Source: HTCC2207 sp002685195
GTDB taxonomy: Bacteria; Pseudomonadota; Gammaproteobacteria; Pseudomonadales; Porticoccaceae
Direction of reading: 5' to 3'
Length of the DNA stretch: 64,000 nt
Assembly (NCBI GenBank): GCA_051201675.1
Contig: CP179212.1
Coordinates: 1,116,001 to 1,180,000, forward strand
Every line of letters starts with the position of its first letter. The stretch's first letter is position 1. Made by a program: the position numbers and the translations under genes. The notes under the pieces were generated by a model. It was given only the letters and a program-made list of their open reading frames with translations, was not told the DNA's origin and made no database searches. Positions 8,840 through 17,584 of this stretch are shown in pieces.

Positions 8840-9715
8840 GTGACTGAGCTAGAATGGAATTACATTCCAAATTGTCGGATCCCTGAGGGTCATCATCTAC
8901 CTGAAGGGATGTCCCGTTACGCTGCCATCGTTAGCTATGATGGCGCCAGTTTTTGCGGGTTTCAAAAACAGAAACATAGTCCCTCGGTTCAAGAGGCTTT
9001 AGAGTCAGCTCTTTCATATGTTGCCAATGAGACTGTTGTCGTCAGCTGCGCTGGTCGCACTGACACAGGGGTTCACGCGAGCTATCAAGTCATACATTTC
9101 GATAGCTTGGCTCAACGAGATGGCCGTAATTGGGTGATGGGAGGGAATGCCAAATTACCAGATTCCGTTGCTCTTGTTTGGGCCGATAGTGTTGGTGAGG
9201 ACTTCCATGCTCGATTTAGTGCTACAGCACGAACGTACCGCTATGTGATAGCTTCGCAGCAGACGCGCCCGGCAACATTGGCCGGCGGATTGACCTGGGT
9301 TAAATATCCACTGGATGTTCCTGCGATGAATAATGCCTGCCAGCATCTTCTTGGTGAGCAGGACTTCACTGCATTTCGTGGGTCGGGTTGCCAGTCTCTA
9401 TCGCCTTTTAGAAATGTTGAGCGCGCGCGCGTGTATGAATCTGGGCAGCTGATTGTATTTGAAGTCACAGCTAACGCATTTGTGCTTCATATGGTTAGAA
9501 ATATAGTTGGGTCATTGTTGGAGGTAGGCCTTCAACGACAAAAACCAGGCTGGATTCAGCAGCTTTTAGCATGGGGCGACCGATGTAAAAGTGCCGCCAC
9601 AGCTCCAGCTTTTGGTTTGTATTTGGTCGGCGTGCGCTACCCCGGTGAACATAAAATTCCACAGCTGCCTTCGGGCCCTATATTTCTGCCAAACCACGCT
9701 GAGGGAGAGGGCTAG
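8840..9715 (+). CDS. truA: tRNA pseudouridine(38-40) synthase
   Basis: TruA converts uridines 38-40 of the tRNA anticodon arm to pseudouridine. The catalytic aspartate is D75 in CAGRTDTGVHAS. ARFSATARTYRY and the C-terminal LHMVRNIVGSLLEVG are further family hallmarks. The GTG start at 8840 is chosen because the residues PEGMSRYA, which it includes, are conserved in related gammaproteobacteria. The alternative ATG at 8909 would remove them and has no properly spaced ribosome-binding site. Length is 291 residues. It is followed by trpF after three bases, so the two are co-transcribed. Confidence 0.94.
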   Translation: MTELEWNYIPNCRIPEGHHLPEGMSRYAAIVSYDGASFCGFQKQKHSPSVQEALESALSYVANETVVVSCAGRTDTGVHASYQVIHFDSLAQRDGRNWVMGGNAKLPDSVALVWADSVGEDFHARFSATARTYRYVIASQQTRPATLAGGLTWVKYPLDVPAMNNACQHLLGEQDFTAFRGSGCQSLSPFRNVERARVYESGQLIVFEVTANAFVLHMVRNIVGSLLEVGLQRQKPGWIQQLLAWGDRCKSAATAPAFGLYLVGVRYPGEHKIPQLPSGPIFLPNHAEGEG

Positions 9716-9718
9716 AAA

Positions 9719-10336
9719 ATGACAGTCAAAGTAAAGATTTGTGGCGTTACTACGCGACCTCAAGTTGAGATGGTACAGCTGTCCGGAGCTGATGCTATTG
9801 GACTGGTTTTGTATGACAAAAGTAGTCGTTATGTCGATCTAGATGATGCGATTGAATTAAGGCGTGCTATTCGTCCAGATGTCCTTTGCGTGGCATTGGT
9901 GGTGAATGCGGATGAGAAATTCGTCCAGTCTGTTATTAGCGAGTTAAAACCAGATTTTATCCAATTTCATGGTGATGAGACTGCGGAGTTCTGTAATCAA
10001 TTTAATTACCCCTACATTCGCGCTATACGAATGAGTGAGGGTCTAAATATCCTTGATGAAGTTACAGGGTATAAAGCGGAGGGTGGATTTTTGTTCGACG
10101 CCTGGAATGAAGATCATTACGGGGGCACAGGGGAGACTTTCGATTGGTCAAGACTGCCTTCTGAGCATAATTTTAATTTAATTCTTGCTGGAGGTTTGAA
10201 CCCAGAGAACGTTGCTGCAGCAGTAAGTTCGGTAAGACCTTATATGGTTGATGTTAGCGGTGGTGTTGAGCTTTCCGCAGGCGTCAAGGATGAAGCTAAA
10301 GTCTTAGAGTTTATCCGTAACGCAAAGCATGGTTGA
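9719..10336 (+). CDS. trpF: Phosphoribosylanthranilate isomerase
   Basis: TrpF performs the Amadori rearrangement of phosphoribosylanthranilate in tryptophan synthesis. The 205-residue single-domain protein starts with MTVKVKICGVTTRPQ; the catalytic cysteine is C8 and the general-acid aspartate lies in FDAWN (about residue 122). LAGGLNPENV and VDVSGGVE form the phosphate-binding loops. It is a free-standing enzyme, unlike the TrpC-TrpF fusion of enterics. No other trp gene is nearby; the truA-trpF-accD-folC order is the Pseudomonas arrangement. Confidence 0.96.
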   Translation: MTVKVKICGVTTRPQVEMVQLSGADAIGLVLYDKSSRYVDLDDAIELRRAIRPDVLCVALVVNADEKFVQSVISELKPDFIQFHGDETAEFCNQFNYPYIRAIRMSEGLNILDEVTGYKAEGGFLFDAWNEDHYGGTGETFDWSRLPSEHNFNLILAGGLNPENVAAAVSSVRPYMVDVSGGVELSAGVKDEAKVLEFIRNAKHG

Positions 10337-10419
10337 TTTTGCATTATCCATATCCTTGGCTGTTGACGAAAACCGCGCTAATTTAGGATTAGCTTGCTAA
10401 ATAGTTTTAAGACAGCCTA

Positions 10420-10446
10420 TTGGACATTTAAATGTCATGTTAGAAT
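10420..10446 (+). promoter_or_regulatory. Candidate accD promoter overlapped by a perfect palindrome
   Basis: GACATTTAAATGTC (10423-10436) is a perfect 14-base palindrome. It lies between a -35-like TTGGAC (10420-10425) and an extended -10, TGTTAGAAT (10438-10446). The spacer is only 15 bases, compensated by the TGN extension. The start codon of accD is 56 bases further on, with AAGGAAG just before it. A repressor bound to the palindrome would cover the promoter. No other strong signal is seen in the 166-base gap after trpF. Confidence 0.45.
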
Positions 10447-10502
10447 GCCTGTACCGGGCTATTGTGAAGTTAGAAATAGACCAACTCTTTTAAAGGAAGT
10501 TT

Positions 10503-11375
10503 ATGAATTGGCTTAACCGAATACGACCCAAAGGGACTGCGACCACAAAGAATGAGCGGTCCAACTCCGTTCCAGAGGGGCTTTGGAAAAAATGCCCAAA
10601 ATGCGCCTCGCCACTCTATCGTCCCGAGTTAGAAAGAAACCTAGATGTTTGTCCTAAGTGTGAACATCATATGCGCATAGGCGCGCGCCGCCGTTTAGAT
10701 ATATTTTTGGATAAAGATGGGGCTCAGGAGATTGAAAAAGACCTCGAAGCCATAGATAGATTGAAGTTTAAAGATGTGCAGAAATATAAAGATAGAATTT
10801 CAGATGCTCAGAAAAAAACCGGAGAGAAAGATGCTTTAATAGCAATGACCGGAACGCTCAAATCTATTCCTGTGGTTGTCTGTGCATTTGAGTTTGCATT
10901 TAATGGTGGCTCCATGGGATATGCTGTAGGTGAGAAATTTACTCGTGCAGCTCAACTAGCATTAGAAGAGCGACGTCCTCTAATCTGCTTCTCTGCGACC
11001 GGCGGTGCGCGAATGCAGGAAGCCTTGATATCGTTGATGCAAATGGCCAAGACAAGCGCTATCCTTGAGCGTCTTCGTATTGCTGGAGTGCCTTATATTT
11101 CTATTATGACTGATCCCGTCTACGGTGGAGTGTCGGCGAGTTTAGCGATGCTGGGAGATCTTAATATCGCGGAGCCCGGTGCTCGAGCTGGTTTTGCGGG
11201 TCCTAATATCATTGAGCAGACTGTTCGACAGAAACTACCAAAAGGTTTTCAGAGGAGCGAGTTTCTTCTGGAAAAAGGCCATATCGATATGATTATTGCA
11301 CGTAATGAAATGCGTGATCGCGTGGCTAGTTCGCTATCCAAATTCACTAATATTCCTGAGCCTGTCGATGCCTAA
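10503..11375 (+). CDS. accD: Acetyl-CoA carboxylase carboxyltransferase subunit beta
   Basis: AccD with AccA transfers the carboxyl group from carboxybiotin to acetyl-CoA, making malonyl-CoA for fatty-acid synthesis. The N-terminal zinc ribbon has C31, C34, C50 and C53 (CPKC and CPKC). The crotonase-like core includes FNGGSMGYAVGEKFTRAA, SATGGARMQE and DPVYGGVSAS. Length is 290 residues, as expected. The last eight bases overlap the folC start, so folC is translationally coupled to it. Confidence 0.97.
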   Translation: MNWLNRIRPKGTATTKNERSNSVPEGLWKKCPKCASPLYRPELERNLDVCPKCEHHMRIGARRRLDIFLDKDGAQEIEKDLEAIDRLKFKDVQKYKDRISDAQKKTGEKDALIAMTGTLKSIPVVVCAFEFAFNGGSMGYAVGEKFTRAAQLALEERRPLICFSATGGARMQEALISLMQMAKTSAILERLRIAGVPYISIMTDPVYGGVSASLAMLGDLNIAEPGARAGFAGPNIIEQTVRQKLPKGFQRSEFLLEKGHIDMIIARNEMRDRVASSLSKFTNIPEPVDA

Positions 11376-12642
11376 CCGTTCCCTCGAGGAATGGTTGGCA
11401 GTCATTGAAACTCGTCACCCCAATGAAATAGATCTAGGCTTAGTTCGAGTGGGGCAGGTTTGGTCTCTTCTCACGGCTGAGGTTTCCCCACTATCCAACC
11501 CAGCATTTATTACCGTAGCCGGCACTAATGGCAAAGGGTCCTGCGTGGCTGCTATGCAGGCCTTATTAATTGGTCATGGCCACTCAGTTGGCGCGTTCAC
11601 ATCACCTCACTTTTTGCATTACAACGAGAGGATAGTCATCAATGGAGTGCCAGCATCAGATGCTCAAATTGTCACTGCATTTGAATTGATTGAGGATGTT
11701 AAGGGTGATATTTCTCTTACCTACTTTGAATTTAATGCGCTGGCAGCTTTGGTGATTTTTCGCCAACAGAATGTGGATGCAGTATTACTTGAGGTGGGTC
11801 TTGGCGGTGAATTGGATGCAGTTAATATTATTGATGCTGATGTGGCTATTGTGACCAGTGTTGCTCTGGATCATCAGGATTGGCTAGGTGACACAAGATC
11901 TGAAATAGGCAAGGCAAAGCTTGGTGTGGCACGACGTAACAAACCACTGTTAGTTGGCGAGCACGATCTACCTTACGGGTTTGCTGATAAGGTAGCGGAT
12001 ATTGGCGCTGATGCTTTATTTATTGGGAAAGACTTTAGAATTTTGAAGGATAAAAACAAATCCTCTTTTACCTCTCATGTAAAGGATGATAGTTTAACTC
12101 AATCGATTGGCCCTATGGATCATTGTTCTCTGTTGCCTGAAAATATAACACTGGCATTGCAAGCGCTAGTCAGTGCGGGTTTTTCGCTTAATAGTGATAT
12201 ATGTTGCAGAACAGTTAGTTCTTTGAGCCTTATCGGGAGGCTGCAGAAGGTAAAATTTAAAGGTATCAACGTAATTTTGGATGTGGCGCACAATCCCGCC
12301 GCCGCCACAATTTTGATGGAAAATCTTCCTGTTGTGTCAGGTAAAACTTTTGCTGTTGCTTCTGTTTTAGCAGATAAAGATTGGGCTGGCATCGTTGAGC
12401 AAATGGGCACTAGCGTGGATGAATGGTTAATAGGGCAAATAAACGATAATCAGCGCGCTTTGGACGCTCGATCTCTGCTCAAAGTAGTATATACTGCGGA
12501 GCATAAAGGGCGTTGCTATCAGTCTGTTGAAAATGCTTTTCAACAGGCGATTATTGAAGCTTCTTCGCTTGATCAAGTCATTGTTTTTGGTTCATTTCAC
12601 ACTGTTTCGGCAGTATTAACGGTCATGTCTAAAGAGGGTTAA
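11368..12642 (+). CDS. folC: Bifunctional folylpolyglutamate/dihydrofolate synthase
   Basis: FolC adds glutamate to dihydropteroate and then to tetrahydrofolates, using ATP. The Mur-ligase-type P-loop is GTNGKGS at residues 52-58, followed by GAFTSPHFLHYNERI and the LLEVGLGGELDAVN block; the C-terminal domain starts with VILDVAHNPAA. ATG 11368 is preferred because it gives the family N-terminus (RSLEEWLAVIETRHPNEIDLGL). A longer in-frame opening from 11296 would lie inside accD and add non-homologous residues. Length is 424 residues. Confidence 0.95.
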   Translation: MPNRSLEEWLAVIETRHPNEIDLGLVRVGQVWSLLTAEVSPLSNPAFITVAGTNGKGSCVAAMQALLIGHGHSVGAFTSPHFLHYNERIVINGVPASDAQIVTAFELIEDVKGDISLTYFEFNALAALVIFRQQNVDAVLLEVGLGGELDAVNIIDADVAIVTSVALDHQDWLGDTRSEIGKAKLGVARRNKPLLVGEHDLPYGFADKVADIGADALFIGKDFRILKDKNKSSFTSHVKDDSLTQSIGPMDHCSLLPENITLALQALVSAGFSLNSDICCRTVSSLSLIGRLQKVKFKGINVILDVAHNPAAATILMENLPVVSGKTFAVASVLADKDWAGIVEQMGTSVDEWLIGQINDNQRALDARSLLKVVYTAEHKGRCYQSVENAFQQAIIEASSLDQVIVFGSFHTVSAVLTVMSKEG

Positions 12643-12643
12643 T

Positions 12644-13162
12644 GTGAGTGAAGGTTTAAAGCACCGGATTGCCGGAACTATTGTCTTAGGTATTCTTGGC
12701 TTGATTGTCCTGCCGTTATTGATCGACTTTGCCGATCCTGAAAAGATCGACCGTACAACCAAGATTCCTCCCACACCTTCTATACAGCCAACTGAGTTGG
12801 AGAAGGTTCAGCGTCCAGATGCTATTGAAGTAGTATCCTCATTGCAGTCTTTATTTGATGGTGGCTCATCTAGTCCCGTAACTGAGGAAAGCAAGTCATT
12901 TGGGCTGGATGATAACAAGCTACCTACTGGTTGGTTTGTACAGGTAGGCAGCTTTTCCGAGGAGGCCAGAGCTGTGGAACTGCAGCGCCAACTTAGTTTA
13001 GATGGGTACAAAGTTTTTAATGACAAAGTCAAGGTTGATGATGAGTTCAGGTTCAGAGTTTCTATTGGGCCAAAAATAGACAAACGAAGAGCTCTCGCAG
13101 ATAAAGCAGCTATTGATAAAAAGTTTGGTACCGATTCGATGGTAGTTAGCCACCAGCCTTGA
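12644..13162 (+). CDS. SPOR-domain cell-division protein (DedD-like)
   Basis: The 172-residue protein has a short cytoplasmic start, one membrane helix (about residues 12-29, AGTIVLGILGLIVLPLLIDF), a proline-rich periplasmic linker, and a C-terminal SPOR domain (about 97-170, WFVQVGSFSEEARAVELQRQL to FRVRVSIGP-like strands). SPOR domains bind denuded septal peptidoglycan, so a role at the division site is expected. The GTG start follows the folC stop by one base. Its place between folC and cvpA is the conserved position of DedD. Confidence 0.88.
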   Translation: MSEGLKHRIAGTIVLGILGLIVLPLLIDFADPEKIDRTTKIPPTPSIQPTELEKVQRPDAIEVVSSLQSLFDGGSSSPVTEESKSFGLDDNKLPTGWFVQVGSFSEEARAVELQRQLSLDGYKVFNDKVKVDDEFRFRVSIGPKIDKRRALADKAAIDKKFGTDSMVVSHQP

Positions 13163-13207
13163 GTAGAGTGGCACAGGGTTTATTGCACTAATTAGAAAGG
13201 GTAGACC

Positions 13208-13708
13208 ATGGAGATAGCAGCAGTTGATGTCACCATTTGCATCATCATAGCGATATCGGGAATCATTAGTTTGATTCGAGGTTTTATTAAAGAAGCCATG
13301 TCTCTGGTCATCTGGTTGGCTGCATTTTTTGTGGCGATGAGTTTTAAAGAAGTATTTGCTGAATTACTCGTAGGGCTCATAGAGTTGGCATCTATGCGGC
13401 AATTAGCGGCTTGGGGCATCCTCTTTGTTGCGACCCTTTTGCTGGGTGCAATGGTTAATTTTTTATTAGGAAAATTAGTTACTTCAACTGGTTTAGGTGG
13501 GACTGACAGGACGTTAGGGTTAGTTTTTGGGGTTTTCAGAGGTTTGTTAATTGTTTTGGCATTGGTTGTTGTAGTGCCTAAAGCACTGCCGGTGGATCAG
13601 GATTCCTGGTGGACAGCATCCCAGCTTATTCCTCTGTTTCAGTCATTTGAAGATGTCGGGAGAGAAGCTGCTGCCGCATTTTCGGATTTAATTATGGGTT
13701 GGATTTAA
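13208..13708 (+). CDS. cvpA: CvpA family membrane protein
   Basis: CvpA is a four-helix inner-membrane protein required for colicin V production in E. coli; it stands directly before purF, as here (2-base gap). The 166-residue sequence has hydrophobic segments near residues 5-25, 30-50, 64-88 and 100-122, with the family feature IISLIRGFIKEAMSLVIWLAAF. The C-terminal tail ends in an amphipathic stretch. Its exact biochemical role is not established in the family. The operon with purF suggests co-expression with purine synthesis. Confidence 0.92.
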   Translation: MEIAAVDVTICIIIAISGIISLIRGFIKEAMSLVIWLAAFFVAMSFKEVFAELLVGLIELASMRQLAAWGILFVATLLLGAMVNFLLGKLVTSTGLGGTDRTLGLVFGVFRGLLIVLALVVVVPKALPVDQDSWWTASQLIPLFQSFEDVGREAAAAFSDLIMGWI

Positions 13709-13710
13709 TC

Positions 13711-15243
13711 ATGTGTGGTGTCGTTGGTATTTCAGGTAAGTCTAATGTTAATTTGCGCCTATACGATGCGCTGACAATGTTACAGCATAGAGGGCAAGAT
13801 GCTGCGGGTATTGTTACTGAATCAAAGGGCGAACTGCATCAGTGTAAAGGTGAAGGACTCGCTCGAGACGTTTTTCGACGTAGCCATATGGTGCGACTAG
13901 TTGGTGAGGTGGGAATAGGCCATGTTCGATATCCCACCGCTGGCAGCTCTGGGCCGGCTTTGGCACAACCTCTCTACGTTAATTCTCCCTATGGTATTTT
14001 TATCGCTCACAATGGCAATTTGACCAATGCAGACGAATTGCGCGAGCAGATTTTCCGTGAAGACCTCAGACATTTAAATACCGACTCTGATTCTGAAGTA
14101 CTACTTAATATATTTGCCCATGAGCTCCAAGCTAGAGGAAAACTTGAGCCCAATAGTGAGGACATTTTTGCTGCAGTATCAGGGGTTCATGATCGTTGTA
14201 ACGGTGCATATGCTGTGGTTGGTCTCATTGCAAACTACGGGATGTTTGCATTTAGAGATAGGTTCGGCATTCGTCCTCTTTGTTATGGTAAGCGAGAGAC
14301 TAGCGAGGGAACTGAGTATGCAGTTGTTTCCGAGTCTGTGGTTCTAGACAGCCTTGGGTTTGAGTTGATAAAGGATTTAGAGCCCGGAGAGGCTTTGTTT
14401 GTCGATAAATGCGGGAACATTCATATAAGACAGTGTGCAAAAGAACATGAATTGGTGCCCTGTATATTTGAGCATGTTTATTTCGCTCGTCCTGATTCCC
14501 TAGTCGATGATATCTCTGTTTATAAGTGTCGATTAAGAATGGGAGAAAAGCTCGCGGACAAATTGGTTCGTTTGAACCCTGATCACGAAATTGATGTAGT
14601 CATTCCCATACCAGATACCAGCAGAGTATCGGCTCAAGCATTGGCTGAACACCTTGGCGTCAAGCTTCGAGAAGGATTTATGAAGAATCGCTATATAGGA
14701 CGAACTTTTATCATGCCAGGCCAGACAGAGCGAAAGAAATCCGTGCGCCAGAAGCTCAACGCGGTAAAGCTAGAGTTTGCGGGCAAAAATGTTCTCCTGG
14801 TGGACGATTCTATCGTCAGGGGAACTACGTCCCAAGAGATTATCCAAATGGCGAGAGATGCTGGAGCTAAAAAAGTATTTATGGCATCCGCAGCCCCTGG
14901 TGTTAGGTATCCTAACGTTTATGGCATCGATATGCCTTCTGCTTCGGAGTTAATTGCCCATGGTAGAAGTGATGAGGAAGTTGGAGAGTTGATCGGAGCT
15001 GATTGGCTGATTTACCAGAATCTAGAAGATCTTGTTGCTTCAGCCTCGGAGGGTAACGCCAGTATCAAACGATTTGAGTGCTCAGTCTTTGATGGTGAGT
15101 ACGTGACCGGAGATGTTGATAGCGCCTATCTTGCTAAAATCGACTCTATTAGAAACGACGCAGCAAAACGGGGTGGAGATGATGGTGACGATAGGAACAG
15201 CCAGGTGATTGGAATTCATAACAACGGCAGCGGTGCAAGCTAA
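13711..15243 (+). CDS. purF: Amidophosphoribosyltransferase
   Basis: PurF makes phosphoribosylamine from PRPP and glutamine, the first committed step of purine synthesis. The start is fixed by mechanism: after Met removal the N-terminal residue must be the nucleophilic cysteine, as in MCGVVGISG from ATG 13711; there is no propeptide. The Ntn-glutaminase domain covers about residues 2-230 (LQHRGQDAAGI, HNGNLTNA). The phosphoribosyltransferase domain has the PRPP loop VLLVDDSIVRGTTS near 361-374. Length is 510 residues. In Pseudomonas metZ follows; here msrA does. Confidence 0.97.
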   Translation: MCGVVGISGKSNVNLRLYDALTMLQHRGQDAAGIVTESKGELHQCKGEGLARDVFRRSHMVRLVGEVGIGHVRYPTAGSSGPALAQPLYVNSPYGIFIAHNGNLTNADELREQIFREDLRHLNTDSDSEVLLNIFAHELQARGKLEPNSEDIFAAVSGVHDRCNGAYAVVGLIANYGMFAFRDRFGIRPLCYGKRETSEGTEYAVVSESVVLDSLGFELIKDLEPGEALFVDKCGNIHIRQCAKEHELVPCIFEHVYFARPDSLVDDISVYKCRLRMGEKLADKLVRLNPDHEIDVVIPIPDTSRVSAQALAEHLGVKLREGFMKNRYIGRTFIMPGQTERKKSVRQKLNAVKLEFAGKNVLLVDDSIVRGTTSQEIIQMARDAGAKKVFMASAAPGVRYPNVYGIDMPSASELIAHGRSDEEVGELIGADWLIYQNLEDLVASASEGNASIKRFECSVFDGEYVTGDVDSAYLAKIDSIRNDAAKRGGDDGDDRNSQVIGIHNNGSGAS

Positions 15244-15268
15244 GATATTTAGTCTGGAGTCTTACCCT

Positions 15269-15913
15269 ATGTATACAACATCCTTTGAAAAGCAGTCCAT
15301 TCCGCAGAAGCAAGATTGCTTGCCGGGTCGAGATGATGTGATGCTAGTTACAGATAGGCATCTTGTTTTGGGAGAGTCCCTAAAGCCCCCGTTTCCAAGT
15401 CATTGCGAAACTGCCGTCTTTGCCATGGGGTGCTTTTGGGGTGTTGAGCGCCTTTTTTGGGAGAAAACAGGAGTTATCTCTACTGCGGCCGGTTATGCTG
15501 GAGGATATACACCTAATCCAACGTACGAAGAAACCTGTACAGGTTTGACTGGGCACACTGAAGTGGTTTTGGTGGTATTTGATCCTAGTGTCATTTCTTA
15601 TGATGATCTGTTGGTCATATTTTGGGAATCCCATGATCCGACTCAAGGGATGAGGCAGGGGAATGACAGGGGTAGTCAGTATCGTTCAGCTATTTACTGT
15701 AGTGATGAAACTCAGCTAAAACTAGCCCTGAAGTCCGCAGAGAATGCTCAAAAAGAATTAAACCGTATGGGGTTTGGCAGCATTACCACTGAAATCGATT
15801 CAGCCCCTGAGTTCTTCTATGCCGAAGATTACCATCAGCAGTATTTGGCCAAAAATCCTATGGGTTACTGCGGTCTCAAAGGAACCGGTATTTCGTGTGT
15901 TGTAGATTCCTGA
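15269..15913 (+). CDS. msrA: Peptide methionine-S-sulfoxide reductase MsrA
   Basis: MsrA reduces methionine S-sulfoxide in proteins, repairing oxidative damage. The catalytic cysteine is C55 in the signature GCFWGVERLFW; AAGYAGGYTPNPTYEE, WESHDPTQGMRQGNDRGSQYRS and EDYHQQYLAKNP follow in the expected order. ATG 15269 has GGAG ten bases upstream and gives 214 residues, with the extended N-terminus of E. coli-type MsrA. It follows purF after 25 bases on the same strand and faces the peptide transporter operon with a 12-base gap. Confidence 0.95.
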   Translation: MYTTSFEKQSIPQKQDCLPGRDDVMLVTDRHLVLGESLKPPFPSHCETAVFAMGCFWGVERLFWEKTGVISTAAGYAGGYTPNPTYEETCTGLTGHTEVVLVVFDPSVISYDDLLVIFWESHDPTQGMRQGNDRGSQYRSAIYCSDETQLKLALKSAENAQKELNRMGFGSITTEIDSAPEFFYAEDYHQQYLAKNPMGYCGLKGTGISCVVDS

Positions 15914-15925
15914 AATATCATCTTG

Positions 15926-17569
15926 CTACGCTTCGGCAATTCTTGAGCGTTCTGAAATAGGGTCGGCTAGGGGTATCGCAGCCAAAAGATCTTTCGTATA
16001 CAACTGCTGAGGATTAGCCCATAACATTTCGGTGTCTCCTTCCTCTACAACCACCCCATGTTGCATAATCACAACCCTGTCACAAATATAACGCACCACA
16101 GATAGATCGTGAGATATAAACATCATGGTCAAATTATGTCGCTCAACAAGATCAAGTATTAAATCTAATATTTGAGCTTGTATGGTCACATCAAGAGCTG
16201 AAACGGGTTCGTCAGCTATAATAAATTCAGGCTTGGTAGCAATTGCACGCCCAATAGCTATGCGTTGGCGCTGGCCACCAGAAAATTCATGAGGATACTT
16301 TTTAAGCTGTCCCTGTGATAAACCAACGTCATCCATGAGTTGTTTTATCTGAGAGGCAATGGTCTTCTTGGTCGCTAATTTATGATACAGAAGAGGTTCA
16401 GACAAAGTCTCGAAAACAGTCATTCTGGGATTGAGAGATGCATAAGGATCTTGAAAAATCATTTGCATTTTTCTGCGCCAAGGAAAGAGCTCACTGGAAC
16501 TTAATCCTGTTAAGGTTTTGCCTTCGAACTTGACTGAACCTTGTGTTGTAGGAGCAAGTTGTAAAATGGATCTTCCTAGGGTTGATTTACCTGATCCTGA
16601 TTCACCCACGAGGCCTAAAATCTCTCCTCGAGGAATGGTTAAACTTACATTGTTGACCGCTTTGATATAGCGATCATCGTCGTTCTTACCTGATTCGTTT
16701 TTGAAGAAGGTTTTTAAATTACTAACCTCAACTAAAGGCTCATTACTTGTCACTCTATTCGGAAGAACCTTGGCTCCCTCTGGGATCGCATCGAGCAGTT
16801 TCTTTGTGTAGTCGTTAGTAGAGTGGTAAAAGACAGCATCAGTGGCACCAGTTTCGCGAATAGTGCCCTCACACATGACAATTATTTTGTCAGCAATTCC
16901 CGCGACTACTCCTAGATCATGGCTGATAAAGATTACAGCTACATTTCTAGTCTCTTGCAGTTTTTTTATTAGCTCAAGAATCTGAGCCTGAATTGTGACA
17001 TCTAAAGCCGTAGTTGGTTCGTCACAGATTAATAATTTCGGTTCGGTGATTAATGCCATTGCAATCATTACACGCTGCCTCATTCCTCCAGAAAATTCGT
17101 GAGGGTAGCAATTGAAACGAGTATGAGGGTCGATGATGCCAACCTCATCAAGGAGTTTAACCGCTTTCTCCTTAGCCCTACTTCTGGTTTCAATTTTAGA
17201 CTTGTCAGGATGATAAATTAAAGGTTCGATTAACTGTTCACCAATAGTCAAAAAGGGATTAAGTGATGTCATGGGGTCTTGAAAAATAACTGCAATATCG
17301 TTACATCTATGATGTCTCATTTCATCTGCAGTACAGGTTAAAAGATCCTTGCCATTAAAGAGTGCTGTTCCGCCTTCAATTTTTGCTGGAGGCTTTGGCA
17401 ATAGATCAAGTAAGCTATAACAAGTAACTGATTTACCTGATCCAGATTCACCTACAATAGCTAAAGTCTCTCCGCTATCTACTGAGAAAGATACGTCATC
17501 TACAGCCTTCACAACGCCATTGCGTGTATGAAAATATACCTTTAAACCGTCTACCTCGAGAATCGCCAT
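15926..17569 (-). CDS. Peptide ABC transporter, fused double ATPase subunit
   Basis: This 547-residue protein carries two complete ABC ATPase domains, equivalent to OppD/DppD joined to OppF/DppF, as in E. coli YejF. First domain: Walker A GESGSGKS at 40-47, signature FSGGMRQRV, Walker B LLICDEPTTALD. Second domain: Walker A GESGSGKS near 318, signature FSGGQRQRI, Walker B FIIADEPVSALD. The fused form means one gene supplies both nucleotide-binding sites. It is the last gene of a four-gene operon behind a binding lipoprotein and two permeases, with 15 bases after the previous gene. Substrate is probably peptides; exact specificity cannot be read from sequence. Confidence 0.93.
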   Translation of the reverse strand: MAILEVDGLKVYFHTRNGVVKAVDDVSFSVDSGETLAIVGESGSGKSVTCYSLLDLLPKPPAKIEGGTALFNGKDLLTCTADEMRHHRCNDIAVIFQDPMTSLNPFLTIGEQLIEPLIYHPDKSKIETRSRAKEKAVKLLDEVGIIDPHTRFNCYPHEFSGGMRQRVMIAMALITEPKLLICDEPTTALDVTIQAQILELIKKLQETRNVAVIFISHDLGVVAGIADKIIVMCEGTIRETGATDAVFYHSTNDYTKKLLDAIPEGAKVLPNRVTSNEPLVEVSNLKTFFKNESGKNDDDRYIKAVNNVSLTIPRGEILGLVGESGSGKSTLGRSILQLAPTTQGSVKFEGKTLTGLSSSELFPWRRKMQMIFQDPYASLNPRMTVFETLSEPLLYHKLATKKTIASQIKQLMDDVGLSQGQLKKYPHEFSGGQRQRIAIGRAIATKPEFIIADEPVSALDVTIQAQILDLILDLVERHNLTMMFISHDLSVVRYICDRVVIMQHGVVVEEGDTEMLWANPQQLYTKDLLAAIPLADPISERSRIAEA

Positions 17570-17584
17570 TACTTATATCCTGTA

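Noticed and set aside
11296..11367. An extended start of folC inside accD
   Set aside because: The extra 24 residues are the accD sequence read in another frame, and the family N-terminus begins at 11368.
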